Source: Paenibacillus sp. JQZ6Y-1 (GTDB lineage Bacteria > Bacillota > Bacilli > Paenibacillales > Paenibacillaceae). From it: DNA of 64,000 nt. A program made the translations under genes and the position numbers. Every line of letters begins with the position of its first letter. The stretch's first letter is position 1. The stretch is taken from positions 186,001 through 250,000 of the forward strand of contig NZ_JBFDUZ010000002.1 in NCBI RefSeq assembly GCF_040719145.1. The letters are read 5' to 3'. The notes beneath the pieces were generated by a model. The model was not told the DNA's origin. It saw only the letters and a list, made by a program, of their open reading frames with translations, and did no database searches. Shown piece after piece: positions 26,718-35,523 of the stretch.

Positions 26718-27372
26718 AGTACGCGTATTGATTGTGGATGATCATGCCCATGCACGCGAAGCGACCAGTGTGATTTTATCGGAAGATCCGTTGTTCGATA
26801 TTGTCGGTACAGCGGCAAGCGGGCAGGAGGCGCTGGATTTTACGGAGAAATGGATGCCGGATCTGATTTTGATGGACATTTCGATGAAAGGGATGGACGG
26901 ATTGGAGACGACGCGGCTGATCAAGCTGCGCTTTCCATATGTGAAGATTATTATGATGACCGTATCGGATGATGCGGCCCATCTGTTCGAGGCGATCAAG
27001 CAGGGGGCGCAGGGGTATCTGCTGAAAAGTCTACCGCCATCCACATGGCTTGAATACCTCCGTAGTGTAGCTTCCGATCAGGAGGGGATGAGTCAGGAGG
27101 TTGCCCTGCGCATTTTGCAGGAGTTCCCGTTTGGCAAGACGCGCAGTGATCCGGCGGCGGATACATTGACTCGGCGGGAGCGGGAGATTTTGCAATGGGT
27201 ATCGTCGGGAATGACGAATCGCGAGATTGCTGCTGAACTGAATATTTCGGAGCAAACGGTCAAAAATCATCTTAAAAATATTTTACAAAAGCTGCAGCTA
27301 GAGAATCGGGTACAGCTGACTCGGTATGCGCTAGAGCAGGGATTGGCATCGGATCGGCAGCATCGTCCATAA
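26710..27372 (+). CDS. NarL/FixJ-family response regulator
   Basis: 220 aa, cytoplasmic transcription factor. An N-terminal receiver has D10/D11, phospho-acceptor D56 (LILMDISMKGMDG), the conserved T/S (MMTVSDD) and K (LLKSLPP). A C-terminal LuxR-type helix-turn-helix carries LTRREREILQWVSSGMTNREIAAELNISEQTVKNHL. It begins inside the kinase gene (ATG 26710), so the cognate partner is clear. Targets unknown; the copper genes just downstream are candidates by position only. Confidence 0.95.
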   Translation: MDKVRVLIVDDHAHAREATSVILSEDPLFDIVGTAASGQEALDFTEKWMPDLILMDISMKGMDGLETTRLIKLRFPYVKIIMMTVSDDAAHLFEAIKQGAQGYLLKSLPPSTWLEYLRSVASDQEGMSQEVALRILQEFPFGKTRSDPAADTLTRREREILQWVSSGMTNREIAAELNISEQTVKNHLKNILQKLQLENRVQLTRYALEQGLASDRQHRP

Positions 27373-27472
27373 TTCATTCAAATTTAAACGGAAAAGATGG
27401 ATTTTATAGCCCCTTCTAGTCATTTTCAGATGTCTGTGTTCTTTGTATCATACAATAGAGGTATGACCGAAC

Positions 27473-27607
27473 GATGACAGTGGATGAAAAAGACGGCAGA
27501 TTGCGCTATTTTCTATTCGCTATCCTGATTGGCATGTCACCCGTACAGGTAATAATGCAGCAGGACATGACTTCAATGATAAAGCAGGTGAGCAATCATT
27601 TCGGATG
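27473..27607 (+). CDS. Possible 44-aa membrane micropeptide
   Basis: In the gap between the response regulator and the copper gene, ATG 27473 opens a 44-codon frame (begins MTVDEKDGRL) with a hydrophobic stretch (YFLFAILIGMSPVQVIM). GAGGT lies about 12 bases upstream and a TACAAT box at 27451-27456. The frame could be chance. The rest of 27373-27651 shows nothing else. Confidence 0.3.
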
Positions 27608-27651
27608 ATACGAATCGATACACGAAGATAACAAGCAAGAACAGGGAGCAT

Positions 27652-29373
27652 ATGCAGTACGGTGCTGCATTCTCGCGTCATTGGCAGATGATCGGAGCAG
27701 GGCTACTGGCTATGGTGCTCTTGATGCTGAGTGTGGCTTTTCCGCATCAGGCATCGGCGCATGCGTCGGTAACACAATCGATACCAGCGCAAAATGATGT
27801 GCTAACGGAGTCGCCCAAGCAGTTCAAGATTCAATTTAACGAGGATATTCAGCGGGCATACTACGGTATGACATTAATGAACTCGGAGGGGAAGACGCTA
27901 GACGGTATTACCGCGAGGGTCGATGAAAAGGATGGCACGACCATGCTGGCAGATGTGTCGCAGACGCTGCCAGACGATGTGTATACCCTCTCATGGAAAG
28001 CCATCTCTGGTGACGGGCATCCTGTGGAAGGTGTCATTGTATTCCAGATTGGCGATGGCGCAGGCAAATCGCTAAAGGAAGCGACACAGGTATCACTGGA
28101 TGATAGTAAGCCGCTCAGTCCGTTGCTGATCGTGGCACGCTGGCTGCAATATGCGGCGCAGGCGATTGTGCTCGGTTTGCTCTGTCTGTCGCTATTCCTG
28201 CTGCCGCCAGCCTATCGTCAGCAAACGGCGTGGATGAACGAGCCGCGGTATCGCTTGTTACTGATCGGTGGAGCGCTACTGGCATTGATTGCACTGCTGG
28301 CTCAGCTGCCGCTGCGCATATCGTGGGCAGCAGATGTACCGCTATCGGCAATTGGTGGGCAATTAAGCGATACCTTTAACGGAACGATCTTCGGCAAAGT
28401 ATGGATATGGCAGACAATCGCTGCTGTTATTGTGCTGATCAGCGTATGTGTGCAATCGCTACGCGGATTATCGCAAAACGTTCGCAATCTGCTTGGTATG
28501 ATCGCCTTTGTGCTCGTGGCATTGGGGTCGCTGGCAAAAGCCTTTGACGGTCATGCATTTGCCGAGCAGTATGCGGTACTGGCAGTTGCAGCAGATTATA
28601 TCCATCTGTTGTCCGCCTTGATCTGGAGTGGTGCATTGCTGGCACTGGCTCTATTCCTGCCGCGCATTGTGAACGGCAGTGAGGGTGAGCAGCGCCAAGC
28701 ATTGTACTGGGGCATTGTTCGCCGCTTCTCATGGTGGGCGATCGGTTCCGTGGCTGCACTGCTAGTGACAGGGATTTATGGCAGCTTGCTGTATTTACCG
28801 ACATTGAGTGCTTTGTTTAATACGGGATATGGCTTAACGCTATTGTCCAAAATGCTGCTGTTCCTCGTCATGGCGGCGTTTGGCGGTATGAACTATATCA
28901 AAGGACGCAAGCAGGAAGGCGAGATCGGCAAGGATATGGTCTGGGAAGTGCTGACCGGCTTCGTAATTCTAGTGCTGGCGGCGATTCTTGTTCATCTGTC
29001 GCCTTATGCAGCACCACTTGGCAACAGTGGCGCACCGCGAGGCGTACAGACACAGGTACAGCAGGTAGACGGTTATGATATTAGTCTGAAGGTGCCGCCA
29101 AGTCAGATGGGGATGAATACCTTTACTGTTACGGTGAAGGATCAGCAAGGCAAGCCGGTCAATGTAGAGCAAATTACGCTACAATTGCAGCATCTGGATA
29201 TGGCGATGGCACCGACCAATATTACGATTACCGCGAAGGATGGCAAGGATGGCGTATACGAAACGCAGGGCATGATCAGCATGAATGGTAGCTGGAATGT
29301 CGATATGCGCATTCTAACGAAGTCGCTGAAAACGGTAGAAACGAAATTTACACTGAAGGTACCGGGTTCGTAA
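27652..29373 (+). CDS. ycnJ: Copper import/homeostasis protein, CopC-CopD fusion (YcnJ)
   Basis: 573-aa membrane protein combining an external CopC domain with a CopD membrane domain, as in Bacillus YcnJ, which imports copper. A signal peptide ends at QASA, leaving HASVTQS with a histidine at the mature N-terminus, the Cu(II)-coordinating position. CopC (about 38-135) includes GDGHPVEGVIVFQIGDG. About eight transmembrane helices (about 160-450) include HAFAEQYAVLAVAADYIHLLSALIWSG, the CopD signature. A C-terminal beta-domain (about 465-570) follows, as in YcnJ. Start ATG 27652 with AGGGAG close upstream. ycnI follows 81 bp later; a YcnK-like repressor gene is not seen. Confidence 0.92.
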   Translation: MQYGAAFSRHWQMIGAGLLAMVLLMLSVAFPHQASAHASVTQSIPAQNDVLTESPKQFKIQFNEDIQRAYYGMTLMNSEGKTLDGITARVDEKDGTTMLADVSQTLPDDVYTLSWKAISGDGHPVEGVIVFQIGDGAGKSLKEATQVSLDDSKPLSPLLIVARWLQYAAQAIVLGLLCLSLFLLPPAYRQQTAWMNEPRYRLLLIGGALLALIALLAQLPLRISWAADVPLSAIGGQLSDTFNGTIFGKVWIWQTIAAVIVLISVCVQSLRGLSQNVRNLLGMIAFVLVALGSLAKAFDGHAFAEQYAVLAVAADYIHLLSALIWSGALLALALFLPRIVNGSEGEQRQALYWGIVRRFSWWAIGSVAALLVTGIYGSLLYLPTLSALFNTGYGLTLLSKMLLFLVMAAFGGMNYIKGRKQEGEIGKDMVWEVLTGFVILVLAAILVHLSPYAAPLGNSGAPRGVQTQVQQVDGYDISLKVPPSQMGMNTFTVTVKDQQGKPVNVEQITLQLQHLDMAMAPTNITITAKDGKDGVYETQGMISMNGSWNVDMRILTKSLKTVETKFTLKVPGS

Positions 29374-29454
29374 TGATTGTTAGTAGAACAGAAGCGGAAT
29401 GAATATCGAAGGCAGCAAACATTTTACCATATACGATAAAGGGGATATGTACAG

Positions 29455-30246
29455 ATGAAAAAGAACACGTTGTGGACACGAATCATAACGACAGGTGCAG
29501 CGGCTACCTTCGCAGGTATGTTAGTATTCAGCGGAATCGCGAGTGCGCACGTCACGGTGAAACCAGCAACCTCGGCAACTGGCGCATGGGAAACCTATAC
29601 GCTCAAAGTGCCTTCGGAGAAAGACATTCCGACTACCAAGGTCACGTTGAAAGTACCGGAAAATCTGTCCTTCAAGCAATATCAGCCTGTACCGGGCTGG
29701 AAGGTAACGACAGAGAAAAATGATGCGGGTGAAGTATCCACGGTTACATGGGAAGCGGAAAGCGGCGGTATTGAGGATGGTCAATTCCAGCAGTTCGTCT
29801 TTGTCGGTCAAAACCCGGAGCAGGATAGCGATCTTGCATGGGATGCGTACCAGTATTACAGTGATGGCAGTATTGTAGAATGGACGGGCGCGGAAGGAAG
29901 TGATTCGCCGCACTCGATCACAGTCGTAAGCAAAGATGGCGCAACTCCTGCTGCAACAGCCGATCACGGGCATGATAGTGCAGGTACCTCCGGTACGGAA
30001 ACAACACCAGAAGATTCGTCAACGTCTACTGGTACTGAAACGACAACCGACAATAGTGCAACAGGCAGCGAGAGTGCAGCAAGCGGCACAACAGCGACTG
30101 ACAGCACGACTGCTGGTACAATGACAGGCACAGCTGCACCAGCAGCGAATACAGGTCTGCAAACGACGACGCTGGTTGTTGCCATTGTAGCACTGATTGC
30201 CGCTGTAGGCGCATGGATCACCGCAGCACGCAAACGCCGCGGTTAA
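29455..30246 (+). CDS. ycnI: Copper-binding membrane-anchored protein YcnI (DUF1775)
   Basis: 263 aa. The signal peptide ends SAHVTVKP, giving a mature N-terminal histidine that binds Cu(II) together with later acidic residues in the family. The DUF1775 core spans about residues 31-165 (KVTLKVPENLSF, GWKVTTEK, VTWEAESGGIEDGQFQQFVFVGQNP). A long Thr/Ser-rich linker leads to a C-terminal transmembrane helix with an RKRRG cytoplasmic end, which anchors it to the cell surface. Likely hands copper to YcnJ upstream. Start ATG 29455 with AAAGGGGAT upstream. Terminator at 30316. Confidence 0.9.
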   Translation: MKKNTLWTRIITTGAAATFAGMLVFSGIASAHVTVKPATSATGAWETYTLKVPSEKDIPTTKVTLKVPENLSFKQYQPVPGWKVTTEKNDAGEVSTVTWEAESGGIEDGQFQQFVFVGQNPEQDSDLAWDAYQYYSDGSIVEWTGAEGSDSPHSITVVSKDGATPAATADHGHDSAGTSGTETTPEDSSTSTGTETTTDNSATGSESAASGTTATDSTTAGTMTGTAAPAANTGLQTTTLVVAIVALIAAVGAWITAARKRRG

Positions 30247-30315
30247 TGGATAGCTGTTTCCAAGAAGCCCATCAAACGTATATTACAACATAAAGCTGCA
30301 TACGTAAAAATGTAC

Positions 30316-30367
30316 AAAGCCTGACATCAGAACGGAGATTATCTCTGAATATAGATGTCAGGCTTTT
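30316..30367 (+). terminator. Intrinsic terminator of ycnJ-ycnI
   Basis: AAGCCTGACATC pairs with GATGTCAGGCTT around a 27-nt loop containing its own GGAGAT/ATCTCT pairing, followed by TTTC. Confidence 0.75.
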
Positions 30368-30490
30368 CTGTTTACATAATAATAACGCTTACATAAATAA
30401 GGTTGATACTGAATAAAAATATTGATCACATCTAAAATGAATATTTATAACGTTTTTCGAATATTTTTGTAAAAAAACCTCACATATCTA

Positions 30491-30520
30491 TTGCGAAGAT
30501 CAATTGGCTTTCCCTATAAT
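30491..30520 (+). promoter_or_regulatory. Candidate sigma-A promoter of abgT
   Basis: TTGCGA (30491-30496), 18-bp spacer, TATAAT (30515-30520), about 50 bp before the GTG start. The 323-bp gap has no other gene. Confidence 0.55.
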
Positions 30521-30569
30521 CAATTAAACGAAATTATCGCTAATAGGTCTTAAATTAGGGGGAAGGTCA

Positions 30570-32117
30570 GTGAGTGGATTTAATGGCGTAACGGTAAAGC
30601 AGCAGTCTGGGAATACGGGGTTGTTTGGGATGGTGGAGCGGATCGGTAACAAGATCCCGAATCCGTTTTTGTTATTTGTGTATCTGATCGTCATTCTGAT
30701 GCTGGCAACGGCGGTATTGTCATGGCTGCATATTTCGGTAACTGATCCGACCAATGGCGAGCAGGTCACTGTCAAAAATCTGCTCAGCAAGGAAGGTATC
30801 CAGTGGATTCTGCCTAATATTATTGCGAACTTTAGCGGCTTCAAGCCGCTTGGCTCTATTCTGGCGCTTGTACTGGGTGCAGGTCTTGCCGAGAAGGTGG
30901 GTCTGCTGCAAGCACTGATGCTGAAAATGGCATCCAAAGTTCGTGCTCGTTATGCCAGTTATATGGTGCTGTTTATTGCCTTCTTCAGTCACGTATCCTC
31001 CGATGCAGCGCTTGTCATTATGCCGCCGCTCGGTGCACTGATCTTCCTCGCAGTCGGACGTCATCCAGTAGCTGGCTTGATGGCGGCAATCGCTGGTGTC
31101 GGCTCCGGGTTTACGGCGAATCTGCTGATCGTCACAACGGATGTGCTGCTATCGGGCATTAGTACTGAAGCGGCAGCTGCGATCAATCCGGCAGCAAGCG
31201 TCAGTGTGCTGGACAACTGGTTCTTTATGGCGGTGTCGGTTATCGTGCTGACCATTACTGGTGGGATTGTCACTGACAAATTCGTCGAACCCCGCTTGCC
31301 TGCATACAGACCGTCTGATGGAGATGGCGACCATCAGCTGGAAGCTCTTACGTCGCAGCAAAATAAAGGTCTGATCGTCAGTGGCATTGCAGTGCTGGTA
31401 TCACTGATTGTGTTAGCGCTGATGATTCTGCCATCCAATGCCATTTTGCGTGATCCAGAGCTGGGTACGATTGTGCCGTCACCGTTCATGTCGGGTATTG
31501 TGCCGATTATCATTTTCCTATTCTTCGTTGCAGCGATTGCTTATGGGCTGGCAACACGCCAGATTACGAATCAAAATGATCTGCCGCGTCTATTAACCGA
31601 TCCGATGAAGGGCATGGCTGGCTTTATCGTTATGGTGTTTCCGCTGGCGCAGTTCGTCGCTTTCTTCAATTGGAGCAATATGGGCAAGTTTATGGCACTC
31701 GGTCTGACTGATTTGCTAGAAAAAACAAATATGACAGGCGTCCCAGCCTTTCTCGGTCTGATGTTCTTATCTGCGCTGCTCTGCATGTTCATTGCTAGTG
31801 GGTCTGCGATCTGGTCGATTCTGGCACCAGTATTTGTACCGATGTTCATGCTGCTTGGATACCATCCGGCATTCGCGCAGATGATTTTCCGGGTAGCGGA
31901 CTCGTCGGTGATCCCATTTGCACCAATGTCGCCATTCTTGCCGCTATTCCTCGGCTTCCTACAGCGATACCGGAAGGATGCCAAGCTAGGCACGTATTAC
32001 TCGCTAGTGCTGCCGTATCCGATTGTATTCCTCGTCGTCTGGTCGCTGTTGTTAGTTGTCTGGTATATACTGGGATTACCAATCGGACCGGGTGTATATC
32101 CGAAGCTAGAAGGCTAA
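30570..32117 (+). CDS. abgT: AbgT-family p-aminobenzoyl-glutamate transporter
   Basis: 515-aa polytopic membrane transporter. GTG 30570 is the start, after GGGGGAAGG. About eleven hydrophobic segments and family signatures are visible: NKIPNPFLLFVYLI near the N-terminus, GLAEKVGLL, FFSHVSSDAALVIMPPLGA, GVGSGFTANL, FIASGSAIWSILAPVFVPMFMLLGYHPAF and a C-terminal YPIVFL. AbgT imports p-aminobenzoyl-glutamate, a folate breakdown product; some members export sulfonamides. Genes for both hydrolase subunits lie downstream, supporting uptake. Confidence 0.92.
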   Translation: MSGFNGVTVKQQSGNTGLFGMVERIGNKIPNPFLLFVYLIVILMLATAVLSWLHISVTDPTNGEQVTVKNLLSKEGIQWILPNIIANFSGFKPLGSILALVLGAGLAEKVGLLQALMLKMASKVRARYASYMVLFIAFFSHVSSDAALVIMPPLGALIFLAVGRHPVAGLMAAIAGVGSGFTANLLIVTTDVLLSGISTEAAAAINPAASVSVLDNWFFMAVSVIVLTITGGIVTDKFVEPRLPAYRPSDGDGDHQLEALTSQQNKGLIVSGIAVLVSLIVLALMILPSNAILRDPELGTIVPSPFMSGIVPIIIFLFFVAAIAYGLATRQITNQNDLPRLLTDPMKGMAGFIVMVFPLAQFVAFFNWSNMGKFMALGLTDLLEKTNMTGVPAFLGLMFLSALLCMFIASGSAIWSILAPVFVPMFMLLGYHPAFAQMIFRVADSSVIPFAPMSPFLPLFLGFLQRYRKDAKLGTYYSLVLPYPIVFLVVWSLLLVVWYILGLPIGPGVYPKLEG

Positions 32118-32255
32118 CTGTCCATTTCTATAGACCATGAGCTGCTTCAAACTATCATCGTCAATCTATGATCTGCATCTATCCGCATCGCTCTGTATCT
32201 ATAGATATGCTGGGCGATGCTGTGTTACCTACAACCATCACAGGAGATGAACAAC

Positions 32256-33512
32256 ATGTTGGATATTATCGAAATGCGCCGTGATTTGCACCGGCACCCT
32301 GAACTTGGATTTACCGAATTTCGCACGGCAACTCGTGTCGTGGAAACATTGCAGTCGTTCGGATACGAGGTTGTGTATGGGCGAGATGCCATTGATGGAC
32401 CTTCGCGTCGTGGCTTGCCATCCGAGGAAGTGCTGGATAGCGCCTATGAGCGTGCGATCCAGAATGGAGCTAATCCGCAGATTGCCGAAAAGATGAAGGG
32501 TGGATATACGGGCGTTGTTGGTATTTTGCGCGGCAGTGAGCCGGGACCGACACTAGCGTTTCGTTTTGATATGGATGCACTGCCGATCAAGGAAAGCAGT
32601 GATTCGCAGCATGTGCCGCAGGCACAAGGATTTATTTCACAATTTGTTGGAAATATGCACGCATGTGCGCATGATGGGCATACGACAATTGGACTGGGCG
32701 TTGCCGAAGCACTGTCCAAGCAGAAGTTGAAAGGTACGCTCAAGCTGATTTTCCAGCCTGCCGAGGAAGGCGTACGCGGTGCGTATGCGATGGTCGAAAA
32801 GGGAATGCTGGACGATGTAGATTATCTATTCTGCGCTCATCTTGGCTGCGATGTGCCAACAGGGCAGGTACATGGTGGGACGCAGGGATATCTGGCAACA
32901 ACCAAGCTAGCGGTGCAATTTCACGGTGTTGCTTCCCATGCCGGAGCCACTCCCGAAAAAGGAAACAATGCGCTACTCGGCGCAGCGACAGCGCTGCTGA
33001 ATATTCATGCCATTCCGCGCTTTAGCAGTGGCGATACCCGCATCAATGTAGGCGTATTGGAGGGCGGAACTGCCGCCAATATTATTCCCGAACATGCCCG
33101 TATGATCGTAGAAACACGCTCCGAATCGGAAGAAACAAACCGTGAGCTGGAACAGCGTGTACGCCGCATTATCGAGCACAGCGCTGGTATGCACGAGTTG
33201 ACCTACGAGATCGAAGTTGCTGGGGGAGCGATTCCGATCACCTGTGACCTCGATATGGTAGAGCTGGCGAATGAAGCAGCGCGCGGCGTGGCAGGCGTGC
33301 ATACTGTGCCAGCAGAGATGGCGTATTCGACAGGCAGTGAAGATGCGAGCTATATGGTGCGCCGCGTACAGGAGCATGGTGGCAAAGCGACCTATATGAT
33401 CGTTGGTGCTAGCAATCCGATGCCGCATCATCATCCTCGTTTTGATATTGAAGAGGAAAGTTTGAGTATTGGCATCGACGTATTCCGTCGGATTGCGGAG
33501 CGTCTGCTGTAA
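32256..33512 (+). CDS. abgA: p-Aminobenzoyl-glutamate hydrolase subunit A-like M20 peptidase
   Basis: 418 aa. Start ATG 32256 with AGGAGATG eight bases upstream. M20 metal ligands are visible in MHACAHDGHTT, QPAEEG and CAHLGCD, with a late HHHPRFD. The long insertion after the first strand (YGRDAIDGPSRRGLPSEEVL) is typical of AbgA and absent from ordinary M20D amidohydrolases. In E. coli AbgA works with AbgB to cleave p-aminobenzoyl-glutamate to p-aminobenzoate and glutamate. Here a regulator and a small membrane protein separate it from abgB. Confidence 0.88.
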   Translation: MLDIIEMRRDLHRHPELGFTEFRTATRVVETLQSFGYEVVYGRDAIDGPSRRGLPSEEVLDSAYERAIQNGANPQIAEKMKGGYTGVVGILRGSEPGPTLAFRFDMDALPIKESSDSQHVPQAQGFISQFVGNMHACAHDGHTTIGLGVAEALSKQKLKGTLKLIFQPAEEGVRGAYAMVEKGMLDDVDYLFCAHLGCDVPTGQVHGGTQGYLATTKLAVQFHGVASHAGATPEKGNNALLGAATALLNIHAIPRFSSGDTRINVGVLEGGTAANIIPEHARMIVETRSESEETNRELEQRVRRIIEHSAGMHELTYEIEVAGGAIPITCDLDMVELANEAARGVAGVHTVPAEMAYSTGSEDASYMVRRVQEHGGKATYMIVGASNPMPHHHPRFDIEEESLSIGIDVFRRIAERLL

Positions 33513-33678
33513 GAGGGATGATCACATTTTCAATGGGACGAGGACATTACTGCTTTCATGATGAACAATGCCAGATCAGTGTTGGGGTGGATGCTCGCAT
33601 CCGCTTATCCATTCCTATGTCAGCCTATACGTAAACCGATGAAGCAGATCGGTGCAGTCTTCTTTTGTGCAGCGAACT

Positions 33679-33687
33679 TGGTATAAT
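33679..33687 (+). promoter_or_regulatory. Extended -10 promoter before the regulator gene
   Basis: TGGTATAAT is an extended -10 element (TGnTATAAT) at 33679-33687 without a good -35. It would drive the regulator gene independently of abgT-abgA. The rest of 33513-33796 has no gene. Confidence 0.5.
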
Positions 33688-33796
33688 GAATATGATACGC
33701 CGGTAACCGACCGGACGATCTTTTATAACAAGCAAGGGTCTGAAATTGCGAGAGTGAGGACAGACGCTGGACATAAAGAAACTGGCGGAGGAGAGC

Positions 33797-35113
33797 ATGA
33801 TGACATACCGTTTCGGGGTGATCGGCCCGCAGCCTTCCGTGGAGCATATTTTGGAGATTACTGCCTCCATGGGAGAAGATGTACAGTTTATTCCCTACAT
33901 TTATAATCATCCGCAAGAAATCCCGGACATTCTGGAACGCAACCGTATTGGTCTAAAGGGCTGGTTTTTCTCCGGTCCGATTCCGTTATCGGTGGCACAA
34001 CCATATTTGCAAAAGCACGAGCTGGCGGTCTATTGCAAGCCTGCTGGTTCAGCGCTCTACAAAGCGATGGTACAAATGATGAACGCTCAGGATGTACGCA
34101 GCCAGCCATATTCCATTGATATGATTCGCTCAGAGGATCTCGACTTACACGAATCGTTTGCTGAGTTGGGCATTCCGATGGATGGATTGCCGGTACGGAT
34201 ATTTGATGGGACGGAAGAGCCGAACCATATCGTACAGTTTCATCTGGAACTATGGAAAAGCGGGAAAAGTGTTGCTGCGCTGACGTGTATGCACTTTATT
34301 TATAGTGAACTGCAAAAGCATGGCATGCCAGTATATCGGCTAATGATCACGCGTCAGGATATTCGTCAGGCGGCACAATTGCTCATTCAGCAGGCACGCA
34401 GTTCATATTTTAAAGATACGCAGATTGGTATGCAGATTGTAGAAGCCGATCTGCTGGGAGCGAGTACGCGTGGGAATGGCAGTCGCTATTCCGTTCAATA
34501 TGCTGAGCTGAAAATGCAGCAGCGGATTTTACAGCTGTGCGAGCGACTGGATGGCATTATGGTGCACAACGGTGTAGGTAGTTACCAAATGATTAGTACT
34601 CGCGGCGCGATTGAGCGCGAGTTGGGGCGACTGCGCCAGACGGTGGAGCAGATGGAGCTGGAAGCGGATATGCCGATGTCGGTTGGCATTGGCTATGGCG
34701 ATACGGCATTTACCGCTAGCAATCATGCGATGCGCGCGCTTCAGCATGCTCGTCACAACCGTCAGCAGCTGCTAGTGATTGTGCAGGATAATGGTGATAT
34801 TCGGGAGATCGACAAGGACGAAGGCGAATGGAGCTATGCTTCACGTTCGCTGGATTCGGAGTTGCTGGAAAAATTGAATGAAGCGAATATCAGTGTCAAA
34901 ACCTATCGGAAAATTGAAGCGCTGACCCGTCATATGAATTGGGATGGATTCACTACGACTCAGCTTGCCCAGCATCTGTCGATGACGATTCGCAACGCCC
35001 AGCGCATTATGAGCAGTCTGTGCTACATTGGTCTTGCCGAGATTGATGGTGAGGAGCAGCAATCGGTGCGCGGACGACCGCGCAAAATTTATCGTTTGCG
35101 TAGGGAGCAGTAG
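33797..35113 (+). CDS. Transcriptional regulator with degenerate GGDEF-like and winged-helix domains
   Basis: 438 aa, cytoplasmic. Start ATG 33797 (or 33800) after GGCGGAGGAGAG. The N-terminal part begins FGVIGPQPSVEHI, resembling a ligand-binding alpha/beta domain. The middle (about 275-340) contains MSVGIGYGDTAFTASNHAMRALQHARHNR, which matches the C-terminal half of GGDEF-type folds but has no GGDEF catalytic motif, as in CdaR-like regulators. A C-terminal winged helix (about 370-438) has TTTQLAQHLSMTIRNAQRIMSSL and a basic RGRPRK wing. Its location between abgA and abgB suggests it controls the cluster, possibly sensing p-aminobenzoyl-glutamate; this is inference. Confidence 0.75.
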   Translation: MMTYRFGVIGPQPSVEHILEITASMGEDVQFIPYIYNHPQEIPDILERNRIGLKGWFFSGPIPLSVAQPYLQKHELAVYCKPAGSALYKAMVQMMNAQDVRSQPYSIDMIRSEDLDLHESFAELGIPMDGLPVRIFDGTEEPNHIVQFHLELWKSGKSVAALTCMHFIYSELQKHGMPVYRLMITRQDIRQAAQLLIQQARSSYFKDTQIGMQIVEADLLGASTRGNGSRYSVQYAELKMQQRILQLCERLDGIMVHNGVGSYQMISTRGAIERELGRLRQTVEQMELEADMPMSVGIGYGDTAFTASNHAMRALQHARHNRQQLLVIVQDNGDIREIDKDEGEWSYASRSLDSELLEKLNEANISVKTYRKIEALTRHMNWDGFTTTQLAQHLSMTIRNAQRIMSSLCYIGLAEIDGEEQQSVRGRPRKIYRLRREQ

Positions 35114-35172
35114 CATGATGCGTGTAGTTGGGGTTGCACAGTACAGTTTCGGCAATGAAGGGATGAGTTAAC

Positions 35173-35520
35173 GTGAATAAACGTTCAAAAGGATGGAGTA
35201 TCGGCATCAAAATCTATTATGTGATCATGGCGCTTGCTGTCGTAGCACTCGTTACAGGCAAAGAACGTTGGTTGGAGCAAGGTGCTGCGGGTTCGCAAGC
35301 GGGTGGACTCTTTTATGGAATTGTGATTGTTGGTATCTTGATCATCGCACCAGCGTTAATCTTGCTCTGGTTCTGGCTACGTCGCTGGATGGAAAGTCAT
35401 GGCGTAGAGCGCCAGTTGCGGTTGATTTTGCTGGTGGTGACGGTACCGATGATGCTGGTAATCGGCTATATGCTGGAACTGGTATTTATTATGGTATTTA
35501 TCGGACTGGGAGGAAGTTGA
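35173..35520 (+). CDS. Small membrane protein of the abg cluster
   Basis: 115 aa from GTG 35173, after AAGGGATGAG. Three hydrophobic segments (about 13-27, 42-70, 82-113), basic N-terminus (NKRSKGW). No known motif. It ends three bases before abgB, so they are probably cotranslated. Perhaps an accessory subunit of transport, but nothing in the sequence shows it. Confidence 0.65.
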   Translation: MNKRSKGWSIGIKIYYVIMALAVVALVTGKERWLEQGAAGSQAGGLFYGIVIVGILIIAPALILLWFWLRRWMESHGVERQLRLILLVVTVPMMLVIGYMLELVFIMVFIGLGGS

Positions 35521-35523
35521 CAA

